This document shows positions 22,650 to 31,351 of a stretch of 51,450 nucleotides of DNA, piece by piece. The stretch comes from Deltaproteobacteria bacterium GWB2_55_19 (GTDB lineage Bacteria; Desulfobacterota; GWC2-55-46). The position numbers were made by a program, and so were the translations under genes. The first letter of the stretch is position 1. Each line of letters opens with the position of its first letter. The stretch is taken from positions 159,032 to 210,481 of the forward strand of contig MGPQ01000005.1 of NCBI GenBank assembly GCA_001797465.1. Direction: 5' to 3'. A model generated the notes under the pieces. The model made no database searches. It worked only from the letters and a program-made list of their open reading frames with translations, and was not told where the DNA came from.

Positions 22650-23885
22650 ATGGCAAACTTCAAGACATTTTTAAAGGCTGGTCACCCTCCGACCCTGTTC
22701 GCCTCGTTCCTGTACTTCGATTTCTGCTTTGCAATTTGGGTGCTAAACGGTGCCATGGCCCCGTTCATCAGCGAGGCCTTCGCCCTGACACCTGCACAGA
22801 AGGGCTTCATGATCTCGGTGCCTATCATGTCAGGCGCCATCATGAGGTTCCCGCTGGGCGTTTTATCGCAGTACATCGGGAGGAAGCGGGCCGCGCTCGT
22901 CGAGATGGGTCTCATACTCGTAGCGATGATCTACGGCTACATGGCGGTAAGCACCTATAACGACGTGCTCGCCATGGGCGTCCTCCTCGGTATCGCAGGC
23001 GCGAGCTTCGGTGTTGCGCTCTCGCTCGGTTCCGGCTGGTTCCCCCCGCAGTACAAGGGCCTTGCGATGGGTATAGCGGGCGCGGGAAATAGCGGCACGG
23101 TCCTCGCCGTCCTCCTCGCCCCTCCCCTTGCCACGTCGTACGGCTGGCAGACCGTCTACGGTTTCGCGGCGCTCACCATGATCATCCCGTTCCTCGTAAT
23201 GCTCATATTCGCCAAGGAGCCACCGGACAGGAGCGACGACCACAGCCTCAAAGAAATGCTCAAGTGCCTCGTCGAGAAGGACGGCTGGGTCTTCAACGCC
23301 ATCTACATCATCACCTTCGGCGGGTTCATAGGCCTGTCCAACTTCCTGCCGACCTACTTCCACGACCAGTACGGCGTAACCAAGATACAGGCCGGACAGC
23401 TCACGATGCTCGCGGCGGTCATGGGTAGCGGCATACGCATCCTCGGCGGCTACGTCTCCGACAGGTGGGGCGGCATCAACTCGCTCACCCTCGTATTCGT
23501 CATGGTCACGATCCTCATGTTCATAAACGCTTCAATTCCGTCGATCACGGCCACAACGATACTCTTCATGTGCACCTTCGCCTTCCTCGGCATGGGCAAC
23601 GGCTCGCTCTTCCAGCTCGTCCCGCTCCGCTGGCCGGTAACGACGGCGGTCGCCGGCTCCATGATAGGCGAGATAGGCGCGCTCGGCGGCGGCTTCATCC
23701 CGAACGCGATGGGCATCTCCAAGCAGTACTACGGCTCCTTCTCCTACGGCTTCATAGCCTTCGGCGTCTTCTCAGCGCTGGTATTCATAGTCCTCCGGGT
23801 CGCCCAGCGCCGCTGGACCCGCACCTGGGTCGGCAAGGGCGGCAAGGCCCTTGAGAACGTCCAGGAAGTCAAGACCTACTCCTAA
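22650..23885 (+). CDS. narK: NarK/NasA-type nitrate MFS transporter
   Basis: 411 residues with 12 membrane helices. TM2 arginine in GAIMRFPLGVLSQYIGRK and a second in GSGIRILGGYVSDRWGG; nitrate-signature glycines GIAGAGNSGTVLAVLLAPPLA and GSMIGEIGALGGGFIPNA. No extra domain, in contrast to the 566-residue paralogue at 11984-13684, so the two probably differ in mechanism (NarK1-like nitrate/proton uptake versus NarK2-like nitrate/nitrite exchange is the usual pairing, not proven here). ATG 22650 with GGAGAGAAGGAG in front. It is transcribed divergently from the nar operon. Confidence 0.92.
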   Translation: MANFKTFLKAGHPPTLFASFLYFDFCFAIWVLNGAMAPFISEAFALTPAQKGFMISVPIMSGAIMRFPLGVLSQYIGRKRAALVEMGLILVAMIYGYMAVSTYNDVLAMGVLLGIAGASFGVALSLGSGWFPPQYKGLAMGIAGAGNSGTVLAVLLAPPLATSYGWQTVYGFAALTMIIPFLVMLIFAKEPPDRSDDHSLKEMLKCLVEKDGWVFNAIYIITFGGFIGLSNFLPTYFHDQYGVTKIQAGQLTMLAAVMGSGIRILGGYVSDRWGGINSLTLVFVMVTILMFINASIPSITATTILFMCTFAFLGMGNGSLFQLVPLRWPVTTAVAGSMIGEIGALGGGFIPNAMGISKQYYGSFSYGFIAFGVFSALVFIVLRVAQRRWTRTWVGKGGKALENVQEVKTYS

Positions 23886-23912
23886 AGAGTGGCCTTTCTC
23901 CGCTTCCAGAGG

Positions 23913-23951
23913 GGGCACCGTTCTAAAGAAACAAGAACGGTGCCCCTTTTG
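23913..23951 (+). terminator. Terminator of the second narK
   Basis: GGGGCACCGTTCT (23913-23925), 9-nt loop, AGAACGGTGCCCC (23935-23947), TTTT. Perfect 13-bp stem. Confidence 0.93.
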
Positions 23952-24001
23952 TTCGTCCGGTGTGAGCAAAGACCAAAAAACGGGTTTGTTTCAGCCGGAA
24001 C

Positions 24002-24030
24002 TTGCCAGTATTCAGGTATTCTGCTAAAAT
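24002..24030 (+). promoter_or_regulatory. Sigma70 promoter of the UspA gene
   Basis: TTGCCA (24002-24007), 17 bp, TAAAAT (24025-24030) with an extended -10 TGC directly upstream. Lies 20 bp before the ATG at 24050, with AGGAGG between. Confidence 0.7.
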
Positions 24031-24049
24031 AACGCAGGAGGAAAAACAA

Positions 24050-24487
24050 ATGGAGTACAAACACATCATCTGCCCGATCGACGGTTCCGAGATCTCCGAC
24101 GTAGCCCTCAAGCACGCGGCTTATCTTAGCAAGGCCTCCGGGGCCCAGCTAACGGTCCTCCATGTGGTTGAAAAATGGTACAGGGCCGCCGGCATGGTAA
24201 CGAACTCAGAGGAATGGTCGACTATACACGAAGACTGGCTGAGCAAAGGCAGGGAGCTCCTTGAGACCACCGCCAACAGGCTCAGGGACGAAGGCCTCCA
24301 TAACATCGAGACGGTGCTCAGGGAAGGCGACGCCTCTCACGAGATAGTCGCTATCTCCGTAGAACACCGCGCCGACCTCATAGTAATGGCCACCCACAGG
24401 TACTCGCCCATGGGCAAGCTGTTCATGGGCTCGGTCATCGACAGGGTCACGAAAAAATCCCCCTGCCCTATACTCTGGGTGTTTTAA
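24050..24487 (+). CDS. Universal stress protein A family protein
   Basis: 145 residues from the ATG at 24050 (AGGAGG 9 nt upstream); the frame extends back to 24002 but that would cover the promoter. UspA fold signs: MEYKHIICPIDGSEISDVALKHAAYLSK at the start, LTVLHVVE, and DLIVMATHRYSPMGKLFMGSVIDRV near the end. In the nucleotide loop G-x2-G-x9-G-S the first two glycines are Ala and Arg (A-TH-R-x9-G-S), so ATP binding is probably lost, as in the UspA-type branch. It follows the nitrate transporter as a separate unit with its own promoter and terminator; likely a stress or growth-arrest protein. Confidence 0.9.
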   Translation: MEYKHIICPIDGSEISDVALKHAAYLSKASGAQLTVLHVVEKWYRAAGMVTNSEEWSTIHEDWLSKGRELLETTANRLRDEGLHNIETVLREGDASHEIVAISVEHRADLIVMATHRYSPMGKLFMGSVIDRVTKKSPCPILWVF

Positions 24488-24515
24488 ACGCTAAGGGTAG
24501 CGGATAAAAAGAATA

Positions 24516-24552
24516 AAAAGGCCTGGACATTATCAATGTCCAGGCCTTTTTT
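24516..24552. terminator. Terminator after the UspA gene
   Basis: AAAAGGCCTGGACATT pairs with AATGTCCAGGCCTTTT around a 3-nt loop, with further T's to 24552. A-runs on the left make it usable in both directions, though the minus-strand gene ends before it. Confidence 0.92.
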
Positions 24553-24674
24553 AATTGCGTCAGCCGCTCAACTCAAACTTTGCAAGTCCGGCAAACGGGG
24601 CCAAAGTATCTGGAGCCTCCTGAATCAACTAAAGCCTCTGGCGAGGATATGAACTCTGCCCGTCCGGCAAGGAC

Positions 24675-26513
24675 CTAACCTATCTCCTTCACCCTCTCCT
24701 CGAACTCCTTGACCTTTGAGTCGTGATTGTCTGTCAGGGCTTCGAGCCTGTCGAAGAGCATATCGATGCGCTCCCTGGACTCGTGGTATGTCTTTGAGAG
24801 CTTCGCTATAAGGTCGGCCTCGCCCCTTTCGGAGGCGAGGAGGAGCTCCCTGCTGGAGGCCTCCGAGACGCGTTCAAGCTCCGTTATCTCAGCCTCAAGC
24901 CCGTTCATCTCCTTCTTAATGGGCCCGAGTACGCGGAACTTCTCCGACAACACTTCAGCCCGGAGCTTTTTGGCGTCCTTCCAGTTCACCTTGTCGGCCT
25001 TTTTTTTCGTTGGCCCGGCGGATTCGCCCTCCCAACCTATCTTTTCGAGGAACTCGTCGTAACTGCCGTCGAATACGGTCACCGCCCCTTTGTCGAATAT
25101 GATGAGCTTGGTGGCGATGGCCTTTAAGATAAGCTCGCTGTGCGTGACGATGACTACCGCGCCGTCGAACGCGTCTATCGCCTCGACAAGGGAATCTATG
25201 GAGTCCATGTCGAGGTGGTTAGTCGGCTCGTCGAGCAAAAGTAGGTTCGCCGGACTTGCCAGGAGCTTGCCGAGAAGGACGCGCGCCCTCTCGCCGCCGG
25301 AGAGCACGCTTATCTTTTTGAGCGCCGAGTCCCCCGAAAACATCATCGCCCCGGCTATCCTTCTGGCGCCTTCGCGCCTTAGGTACGGGTCGGCGGACAT
25401 GAGCTCCTCTTCTATCGTCCTTGAGAGGTCGAGCCTCGCTATGTTCGTCTGGCCGAAATAGGCTATTTTGAAGTTAGGGTGGTATTTTACCGCGCCCGCT
25501 ATCGGCTCGAGGTCTCCATCGAGGAGGTTTAAAAGCGTAGTCTTGCCCTTGCCGTTCTTGCCTATTACCGCTATGCGGTCTTCCTTCCCTATCGAGAAGG
25601 AGAGCCCCTTTATAAGCGGCGCAGTGCGGTCGTACCCGAAAGAGACGCCGTCGGCCTCGATGAGCCACTTGCCCATGAACGGAGAGGAGTTGAACTCGAA
25701 GTCGAGCGTCCTGATATTGTCGAGCTTGTCTTTCTTGTCCATCTTGTCGAGCGCCTTTATCCTCGACTGGACGGCGCTCGCCTTCGTCGCCTTTGCCCTG
25801 AAGCGGTTTACGAACTTCTCTATCTCGGCCCGCTTTTTCTCGTCGCGCTCTCTCGTCTGCTCGTAGACCTCTTCTTCGAGGAGTATCTGCGCGTAGAGCT
25901 TCTCGGTGCCGCCGGAGACCCTCTTCACCTTCCCCCTGTGGATGGCCATGGTGTGCGTCGTGACGCTGTCCATGAACTCCCTGTCGTGCGTGATGAGCAT
26001 CAGCTCGCCCTTCCAGGACTGGAGGAACTTTTTCAACCACCTGACGGATACGATGTCGAGGTAGTTGGTCGGCTCGTCGAGCAGAAGGAGGTTCGGCTCC
26101 GCTACGAGGGTCCTCGCGAGGTTCAGCCTGATCTGTAAGCCGCCTGAGAGGCCGGACGGGTGTATGTTGAACTGGTCTTCGGAGAAGCCGAGCCCCATGA
26201 GAATGGCTTCGGCCTTGTAGGTCTCGTCTATCCCGTCCTCGTGCCTCGGGAGCCCGAGAAGCGCCTCTTTTATTACGGTATCCTCGCTGAGCTTCAAGTG
26301 CTGGGATAGGTGGCCTATCCTGTAATTTTTCGGCGCGGTTATCGTCCCTGAGTCCGCCTCCTCCTCGCCGAGTATGAGTTTAAAGAGCGTCGTCTTCCCG
26401 GTGCCGTTCCTGCCGACGAGCCCGAGCCTTTCACCGGGTGTCAGGGAAAAACTGACATCGCGAAAGAGATAATCCATGCTGTAACCTTTGCTGAGGCTAT
26501 TGAACTTAAGCAT
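24675..26513 (-). CDS. ABC-F family ATPase (Uup/YheS-like)
   Basis: 612 residues with two complete ATP-binding cassettes and no membrane segments. First: GRNGTGKTT, LSGGLQIRLNLAR, LLLLDEPTNYLD; second: GKNGKGKTT, LSGGERARVLLGK, LLLLDEPTNHLD. Between them lies the charged, helical P-site interaction linker typical of ABC-F (roughly residues 205-260). A C-terminal coiled coil (about 525-610) resembles Uup. Known roles of the family are translation-factor functions on the ribosome or, for Uup, DNA-related effects; which applies here is undecided. Single-gene unit. Confidence 0.92.
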   Translation of the reverse strand: MLKFNSLSKGYSMDYLFRDVSFSLTPGERLGLVGRNGTGKTTLFKLILGEEEADSGTITAPKNYRIGHLSQHLKLSEDTVIKEALLGLPRHEDGIDETYKAEAILMGLGFSEDQFNIHPSGLSGGLQIRLNLARTLVAEPNLLLLDEPTNYLDIVSVRWLKKFLQSWKGELMLITHDREFMDSVTTHTMAIHRGKVKRVSGGTEKLYAQILLEEEVYEQTRERDEKKRAEIEKFVNRFRAKATKASAVQSRIKALDKMDKKDKLDNIRTLDFEFNSSPFMGKWLIEADGVSFGYDRTAPLIKGLSFSIGKEDRIAVIGKNGKGKTTLLNLLDGDLEPIAGAVKYHPNFKIAYFGQTNIARLDLSRTIEEELMSADPYLRREGARRIAGAMMFSGDSALKKISVLSGGERARVLLGKLLASPANLLLLDEPTNHLDMDSIDSLVEAIDAFDGAVVIVTHSELILKAIATKLIIFDKGAVTVFDGSYDEFLEKIGWEGESAGPTKKKADKVNWKDAKKLRAEVLSEKFRVLGPIKKEMNGLEAEITELERVSEASSRELLLASERGEADLIAKLSKTYHESRERIDMLFDRLEALTDNHDSKVKEFEERVKEIG

Positions 26514-26671
26514 AACAGAGACTCACTATCCTTCCTGGTATAAAAAACTTATCCCTTTATTTTACAGCAGAGGGGCATGCGTTTAAAAGGTTTTTTTCAA
26601 TTGATGCGGAAAATATTGGTTTAAATCCCTTGTCCCGCCTGTCTTGACGATAAAACGATGCGCGACTCCCC

Positions 26672-26704
26672 AAAAAAATCTCCCCTCCCTTGACGGGAGG
26701 GGAG
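26672..26704 (-). terminator. Terminator of the rhodanese-HIT pair
   Basis: CTCCCCTCCC (26680-26689), loop TTGAC, GGGAGGGGAG (26695-26704); on minus an A followed by seven T's comes after the stem. Lies 37 bp beyond the HIT stop. Confidence 0.85.
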
Positions 26705-26740
26705 AAAGGGAAGTGTGAACGCATTATCGAAGAATTTCCT

Positions 26741-27148
26741 TCAGGCGCGGTTAAAGGCGTCCTGGAGGCGCGAGACTATCGAAGCGAGTTCCGCTTCAGA
26801 ATAAGGGTCTCCTGGTCCGTTACCCCAGACAGGGCCGGGCCAGGCGCGGTCGTTCTCAAAGCGGGCGATGACATGTACATGCAGTTGCGGGACGATGTTA
26901 CCGAGCGCGCCGACGTTTATCTTTGCGGGGGCGAAGAGCTTTGTGAGGATAAGGGAGGCGAGAGAGACTTCTTCTATCAATAGCGCACGGTCGTCCGGCG
27001 TAAGCGCATGTATCTCCCTTACCCCCTCTATCTTCGGCACAAGGATAAGCCAGGGGAAGCCCTTGTCTTTCATGAGGAGGACGCAAGAGAGCGGGAGGAC
27101 TGTGATTTCACAGGTATCGCTTTCAAGGGTGGGATGGAGGGAGAACAT
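26741..27148 (-). CDS. HIT family protein (histidine-triad nucleotide hydrolase-like)
   Basis: 135 residues from the ATG at 27148, which overlaps the rhodanese stop (ATGA), so translation is coupled. The triad reads Q88-L-H90-V-H92-V-I: the first His of the classical H-x-H-x-H is Gln. Together with WLILVPK and AWPGPVWG this marks a known bacterial HIT subgroup rather than damage. H90 would be the nucleophile position to test. The family cleaves nucleoside phosphate or phosphoramidate bonds; the substrate here is unknown. Confidence 0.87.
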   Translation of the reverse strand: MFSLHPTLESDTCEITVLPLSCVLLMKDKGFPWLILVPKIEGVREIHALTPDDRALLIEEVSLASLILTKLFAPAKINVGALGNIVPQLHVHVIARFENDRAWPGPVWGNGPGDPYSEAELASIVSRLQDAFNRA

Positions 27149-27498
27149 CAGGGCTTGACGACCTTTCCGCAAGCCCCTATCCAGGCCTCAATGCCGCCTT
27201 TCAGGTCCACCGCGTCCTTGATGCCGCGGCCTTTCAGTATATTCAGCGCCTTCATGGACCTGCTACCTGCCCTGCAATAGAGCACGAGCCTGCCCTTTGA
27301 GGGGATGTTCTCCGCGCCCTCCAATTCGCTCAAGGGTATGAGTACGCAACCGGGTATGTGGCCGGAGCTAAACTCGTCCGGGTTCCGGACATCGATGATG
27401 GAGATTGCTTCTTTACTATCCATCATGGTCTTGAGCTCCTCGGCGGTTATCCTGTTGTCGCTACCTCCGAAGAGGTTGAGTATGGAAGAGATGGGCAT
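27148..27498 (-). CDS. Single-domain rhodanese-like sulfurtransferase
   Basis: 116 residues, one rhodanese domain. Features: IIDVRNPDEFSSGHIPG, then the active loop C75-RAGSR, and the C-terminal GGIEAW. The catalytic Cys is present, so it should carry a persulfide. A short N-terminal segment (SSILNLFGG) is hydrophobic but not a clear signal peptide, so it is probably cytoplasmic. First gene of a two-gene unit with the HIT protein. Confidence 0.9.
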   Translation of the reverse strand: MPISSILNLFGGSDNRITAEELKTMMDSKEAISIIDVRNPDEFSSGHIPGCVLIPLSELEGAENIPSKGRLVLYCRAGSRSMKALNILKGRGIKDAVDLKGGIEAWIGACGKVVKP

Positions 27499-27608
27499 GG
27501 GGTTTACGCTTTCTTTTTAAGAGGTGGGCGGAGCCCACCCTACATTATTTTGCTGTATTTTTACAAACACACGGGCGCATGGCGGAGAGCGCCTAAGGGC
27601 GGCTGGGG

Positions 27609-27735
27609 TGAGCGAGCCGATGGTGGATAGACGCGAAGCGCTCAGGGGGCGAGCGAACGAGGAAGGGGAGGAAGGAAGCGCTCGGAGCCATCGACAAAAA
27701 CGCGCGGAGCGCGCAAAAAGGCCTTTGCGCAAAGA
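27609..27735 (-). repeat. Dispersed structured repeat, copy A (behind ispG)
   Basis: Read on minus, this follows the ispG stop directly. It begins with a hairpin (GCGCAAA around GGCC, then TTTTTGCGC), continues with GC-rich palindromes (GCTCCGCGCG) and a CTTCCTTCCTCCCC tract, then GCGCTTCG-type blocks. About three quarters of positions match copy B at 32881-33006 by eye, in the same orientation relative to the upstream gene. Non-coding. Confidence 0.6.
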
Positions 27736-27738
27736 CTA

Positions 27739-28815
27739 TCACCCCCCCCTCTTCCTCGCCTCCACGATCTTCTCTACCTCGTCTATCAGCGCCTCGACGA
27801 TGTCCGCCTCCTTTACCTTCCTCATTGCCTCGCCCTTTACATAGATGAAGCCGACGCCGTCGCCCCCGGCGATGCCTACATCTGATTCCACCGCCTCGCC
27901 GGGCCCGTTCACGACGCACCCCATGATCGCGACGTTCAGAGGCTCCACAATATGGGAGAGCCTCTTTTCGACCTCTGTCGCGATTCTGATGCTGTCGAGC
28001 TTTATGCGCCCGCAGGTCGGGCACGAGATGATGTTAACGCCGCGCTTCCTCAAACCCAAAGACTTGAGTATCTCCCATCCGACCTTTACCTCATCGACCG
28101 GGTCGCCGGTAAGGGATACCCGGAGCGTATCTCCGATGCCGTCGTACAAAAGCACGCCGAGCCCGACAGACGATTTTATCGTGCCGCCGAAGGTCGTCCC
28201 TGCCTCGGTTATGCCGATGTGGAAGGGGTAGTCTACCTTTGTTGCGAGCAGCCTGTAACTTTCGACGGTCAAAGGCACGCTCGAAGCCTTGAGGGAAATT
28301 TTAATATCCCTGAAGTCCATGTCTTCGAGGATGGAGATATGGCGCATGGCGCTCTCAACAAGCGCCTCTTTTGTGGGGTGTCCGTGCCTCTCCAAAATAT
28401 CTTTTTCAAGGGACCCAGCGTTGACGCCTATGCGTATCGGGACTCTCCGCTCCTTTGCGGCCTTTACGACCTCGCCGATCCTCTCTTTAGAGCCGATATT
28501 GCCGGGGTTGAGGCGGAGGCCCTGCACTCCCTCGTCAAGGGCTTTCAACGCGAGCCGCCAGTCGAAGTGTATGTCGGCGATGAGAGGTATGTTTATCTCC
28601 TTGATTATCCTCCCGAGGACCCCCGCCGCCTCCTCGTTCGGGACGGCGACGCGGACTATCTCGCACCCGACCGCCTCAAGCGCCTTTATCTGCGCGACGG
28701 TCGCCTTGACGTCCGAGGTGTCCGTATTCGTCATCGACTGGACGGTAACAGGGGCGTCCCCCCCGACGCTTACGTCGCCTATCTTTATCTCGCGGGTCTT
28801 TCTTCTCGTTGTCAT
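27739..28815 (-). CDS. ispG: 4-hydroxy-3-methylbut-2-en-1-yl diphosphate synthase (MEP pathway)
   Basis: 358 residues from the ATG at 28815 (GAGGT 9 nt upstream; a TTG two codons earlier is less likely). Fe-S ligands C265 and C268 (SCPTCGR) and C300 with catalytic E307 (GCVVNGPGEA) match the E. coli arrangement. The TIM-barrel half shows VTVQSMTNTDT, LIADIHFDWRLA and LRLNPGNIG. It converts MEcPP to HMBPP with a [4Fe-4S] cluster. It is the standard short form without the plant-type insert. Monocistronic; divergent from pabB. Confidence 0.97.
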   Translation of the reverse strand: MTTRRKTREIKIGDVSVGGDAPVTVQSMTNTDTSDVKATVAQIKALEAVGCEIVRVAVPNEEAAGVLGRIIKEINIPLIADIHFDWRLALKALDEGVQGLRLNPGNIGSKERIGEVVKAAKERRVPIRIGVNAGSLEKDILERHGHPTKEALVESAMRHISILEDMDFRDIKISLKASSVPLTVESYRLLATKVDYPFHIGITEAGTTFGGTIKSSVGLGVLLYDGIGDTLRVSLTGDPVDEVKVGWEILKSLGLRKRGVNIISCPTCGRIKLDSIRIATEVEKRLSHIVEPLNVAIMGCVVNGPGEAVESDVGIAGGDGVGFIYVKGEAMRKVKEADIVEALIDEVEKIVEARKRGG

Positions 28816-28996
28816 GGGCAAATAACCTCAATTGGAAATGATACTATAAACACCTTTGATTTTCACCTCCATTTTATCAGGTAATTTGAACCCCCTCACC
28901 CATGCCCCCGTCCGGCAAGGACCGCTCGGCGCGGGGCCAGTGTTCTTTGGAGGCTATTAAGGTAAGAGTAAATCATAGTCACGTGCAAGGCCTTTC

Positions 28997-29023
28997 TTGA
29001 CCATAAAGGGAAAAGGTTATATT
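28997..29023 (+). promoter_or_regulatory. Candidate promoter of pabB, very close to its ATG
   Basis: TTGACC (28997-29002), 15 bp, TATATT (29018-29023). The -10 box ends only 8 nt before the ATG at 29032, so transcription would begin at or just before the start codon. Confidence 0.45.
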
Positions 29024-29031
29024 CTATCCAC

Positions 29032-30420
29032 ATGCTAATGGAATTTCTAAACGGACTTGAGCCTTACAGCGCGTTTGCGCAACTCCGGGACCTGACATGG
29101 CCCTTCATGCTCACATACGGCCCGCCTGAGAACAGACATACGGCGATGAGCGCTGAGCCTGAGATAACGATACAGACCATCCAGGGCTCTACCGTCGCCG
29201 AGGGCGGAGACCTCGAAAAACGCGTCTTCGCGGACCCGTTCGAGGCGGTCACGGAAATAATGAAGGTCTACAAGAATCGGGAGCGCGGGCCGCTCCCTTT
29301 CAGCGCAGGCGGCGTCGGTTATTTCTCTTATGACCTTAAAGACTTGATAGAGCCCGGCAGGTTCGAAAAAAAAACCGGACTGGAATTGCCCGACGCCCTC
29401 TTCGGCTTCTACGACCCGGTCTTCATATACCGGCACAGGGACGCAACAGGCTTTCTCATCTCGTCATCTGAGGACACGACAAAGCTCGAAGAGTTCAAGT
29501 CGCGGATACTCGCCTCCCGCGGGTCGGGAAGGCCGGGAGAGTTTCAGCCCGCCTGCCACCTCTCCTCGAACATGACAAAGGGAGAGTACCTGGAGGCCGT
29601 CCTGAAGGCGCAGGAGTACATCTCAGCCGGGGACATCTATCAGATAAACCTCTCTCATCGGCTCAATATGCATTTTCACGGCGACCCGCTCGCCTACTAC
29701 ATGGAACTCGCCTCCCGGCACCCGGCCCCTTACAGCTATTTCCTCGACTACAAGGGCTTTCAGGTGATATGCAACTCTCCTGAGAGGCTCCTTAAGGTCA
29801 AGGAGCGGGCGATTGAGACTTCCCCCATAAAAGGGACGCGGCCGAGGGGCTTAACCCCCGAGGACGACGCGGCGTTGATGGAGGAGCTTAAGAAAAGTGT
29901 TAAGGAGAACGCCGAGCACGTGATGATAGTCGATCTCGAAAGAAGCGACCTCGGCAAGGTCTCTGAGGCCGGGTCAGTCGAGGTCGCCGCCTTCGCGGGC
30001 ATAGAGACCTTCCCAGCGCTCCACCACATGGTATCGACCGTAAAGGGAACGCTGAAACATGGCGTGTCCGGCACAGACGCCCTGCGGGCCATCTTCCCGG
30101 GCGGGTCTATTACAGGCGCCCCGAAGGTTCGCGCCATGGAGCTGATAGACGAGCTCGAGCCTGATGGCCGCGGCATCTACACCGGGGGCATCGGCTGGAT
30201 CGACTTCAGCGGCAACATGGACATCTCGATGGCGATAAGGACGGCCGTCTTCAAGGACGGACAGATGTACCTCCACGTAGGCGGCGGTATAGTCGCGGAC
30301 TCCGTCCCTGAGGACGAATATAGAGAGACTCTGCTCAAGGCAAAGGACTTCCTCGACGCGGCCGGGATAGAGCCAGGGGAGGCTATCGATGGGAAAAACA
30401 AAACTCACGGCGTACATTAA
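29032..30420 (+). CDS. pabB: Aminodeoxychorismate synthase component I
   Basis: 462 residues, chorismate-binding family. Lys267 in ETSPIKGTRPRG is the PabB-type nucleophile (anthranilate synthases have Ala there), which decides PabB over TrpE. Other family blocks: DIYQINLSHR, CNSPERLL, HVMIVDLERSDLGK, FPGGSITGAPK and GGGIVADSVPEDEY. It makes 4-amino-4-deoxychorismate for folate from chorismate and ammonia; no pabA lies nearby. No ribosome site precedes the ATG at 29032 (a second ATG is at 29038), consistent with a leaderless message. It overlaps pabC by 32 nt. Confidence 0.93.
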   Translation: MLMEFLNGLEPYSAFAQLRDLTWPFMLTYGPPENRHTAMSAEPEITIQTIQGSTVAEGGDLEKRVFADPFEAVTEIMKVYKNRERGPLPFSAGGVGYFSYDLKDLIEPGRFEKKTGLELPDALFGFYDPVFIYRHRDATGFLISSSEDTTKLEEFKSRILASRGSGRPGEFQPACHLSSNMTKGEYLEAVLKAQEYISAGDIYQINLSHRLNMHFHGDPLAYYMELASRHPAPYSYFLDYKGFQVICNSPERLLKVKERAIETSPIKGTRPRGLTPEDDAALMEELKKSVKENAEHVMIVDLERSDLGKVSEAGSVEVAAFAGIETFPALHHMVSTVKGTLKHGVSGTDALRAIFPGGSITGAPKVRAMELIDELEPDGRGIYTGGIGWIDFSGNMDISMAIRTAVFKDGQMYLHVGGGIVADSVPEDEYRETLLKAKDFLDAAGIEPGEAIDGKNKTHGVH

Positions 30421-31261
30421 CGGGAAGTTCGTCTCCGAGGAAAAGGCCTCGGTTTCGGTATTCGACAGGGGCTTCTCTTACGGAGACGGCCTGTTTGAGA
30501 CGATAAGGGCGCGCGACGGCAGGCCTCTGCTCCTTGCGGAGCATCTTCAAAGGCTCCGGGCCGGGGCGGAAGCTATCCGCCTGTCCAAAAAAACCCTGAA
30601 TACGCTCCTTATTAATATAGATGAAAAACTGATAGCGAGACTCCTTAAGGCGAACGGCCTTACTGACAATGAATCGTACGTAAAGATCATCGTCACTCGC
30701 GGCGTTGACAGGGGCGGCCCCCTGCCTTCGTCCGGCCTCAACCCCACCATCATCATATTGACCAAGCCCCTTGACCCTGCCTTCCTCGAAAGGGTCCGCG
30801 GAAAGGGGCTGAAGGCCGCGCTCATAAGGGGCTTTGCCCCGGCCCTCCCTGCGATAAAATCCTTGAATTACCTCTCCAACGTCCTTGCCAGGATGGACGC
30901 TGATGACGCCGGGGCCGACGAGGGGCTCTTCACGACCCCGAAGGGGCGTGTAACAGAAGGCACATCCACGAACCTCTTTATCGTATTAAAAGGTATCCTC
31001 CGGACGCCTTTGCTCACCAAGGGGGCTCTGCTCCCGGGCACGACCCGTTCCGCGGTCATGGGAATAGCCAGAGAAAACGGCCTTACAGTCACGGAAGGCA
31101 TTGTCTCCGCCGCCGGGCTCCTTGCCTGCGAGGAGGCCTTTCTGACCAATGCGGTAATCGGTGTTGCGCCGCTCGTAAGGGTCGACAAGTCATTGATAGG
31201 CTCCGGCAGGAGAGGCCCTCTGACAAAAAGGCTCCAGGGGCTTTACTTCCGGGAATATTAG
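30389..31261 (+). CDS. pabC: Class IV PLP-dependent aminotransferase family, probable aminodeoxychorismate lyase
   Basis: 290 residues, fold-type IV. PLP lysine K157 in AIKSLNYLSNVLA; start block INGKFVSEEKASVSVFDRGFSYGDGLFETIR; EGTSTNLF cofactor-phosphate block. Sequence alone does not separate lyase (PabC) from branched-chain or D-amino-acid transaminases. Its overlap with pabB makes PabC, which releases p-aminobenzoate and pyruvate, the best call. The ATG at 30389 has GGGGAGG inside the 3' end of pabB. Confidence 0.82.
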   Translation: MGKTKLTAYINGKFVSEEKASVSVFDRGFSYGDGLFETIRARDGRPLLLAEHLQRLRAGAEAIRLSKKTLNTLLINIDEKLIARLLKANGLTDNESYVKIIVTRGVDRGGPLPSSGLNPTIIILTKPLDPAFLERVRGKGLKAALIRGFAPALPAIKSLNYLSNVLARMDADDAGADEGLFTTPKGRVTEGTSTNLFIVLKGILRTPLLTKGALLPGTTRSAVMGIARENGLTVTEGIVSAAGLLACEEAFLTNAVIGVAPLVRVDKSLIGSGRRGPLTKRLQGLYFREY

Positions 31262-31314
31262 GGGTCGGCTTGCTTATAGGCCTGCCCGGCTTTTGCCCCC
31301 AGACGGCCCTTTTC

Positions 31315-31343
31315 TTGATTTTTTCGCCTCTCTGAGCTATATT
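31315..31343 (+). promoter_or_regulatory. Promoter of the GAF-GGDEF gene, giving a leaderless transcript
   Basis: TTGATT (31315-31320), exactly 17 bp, TATATT (31338-31343). The expected start point is about 31350 and the ATG is 31352-31354; there is no ribosome-binding sequence. The best-formed example of the leaderless pattern in the window. Confidence 0.6.
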
Positions 31344-31351
31344 TTTTTCTA

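Noticed and set aside
27499-27738. A plus-strand open frame overlapping dispersed repeat copy A
   Set aside because: The translation is Arg/Ala low complexity arising from the palindromic repeat.
28840-28890. A 14-codon minus-strand open frame (MEVKIKGVYSIISN) upstream of ispG, possibly a leader peptide
   Set aside because: No regulatory codon run and no attenuator structure; chance is likely.
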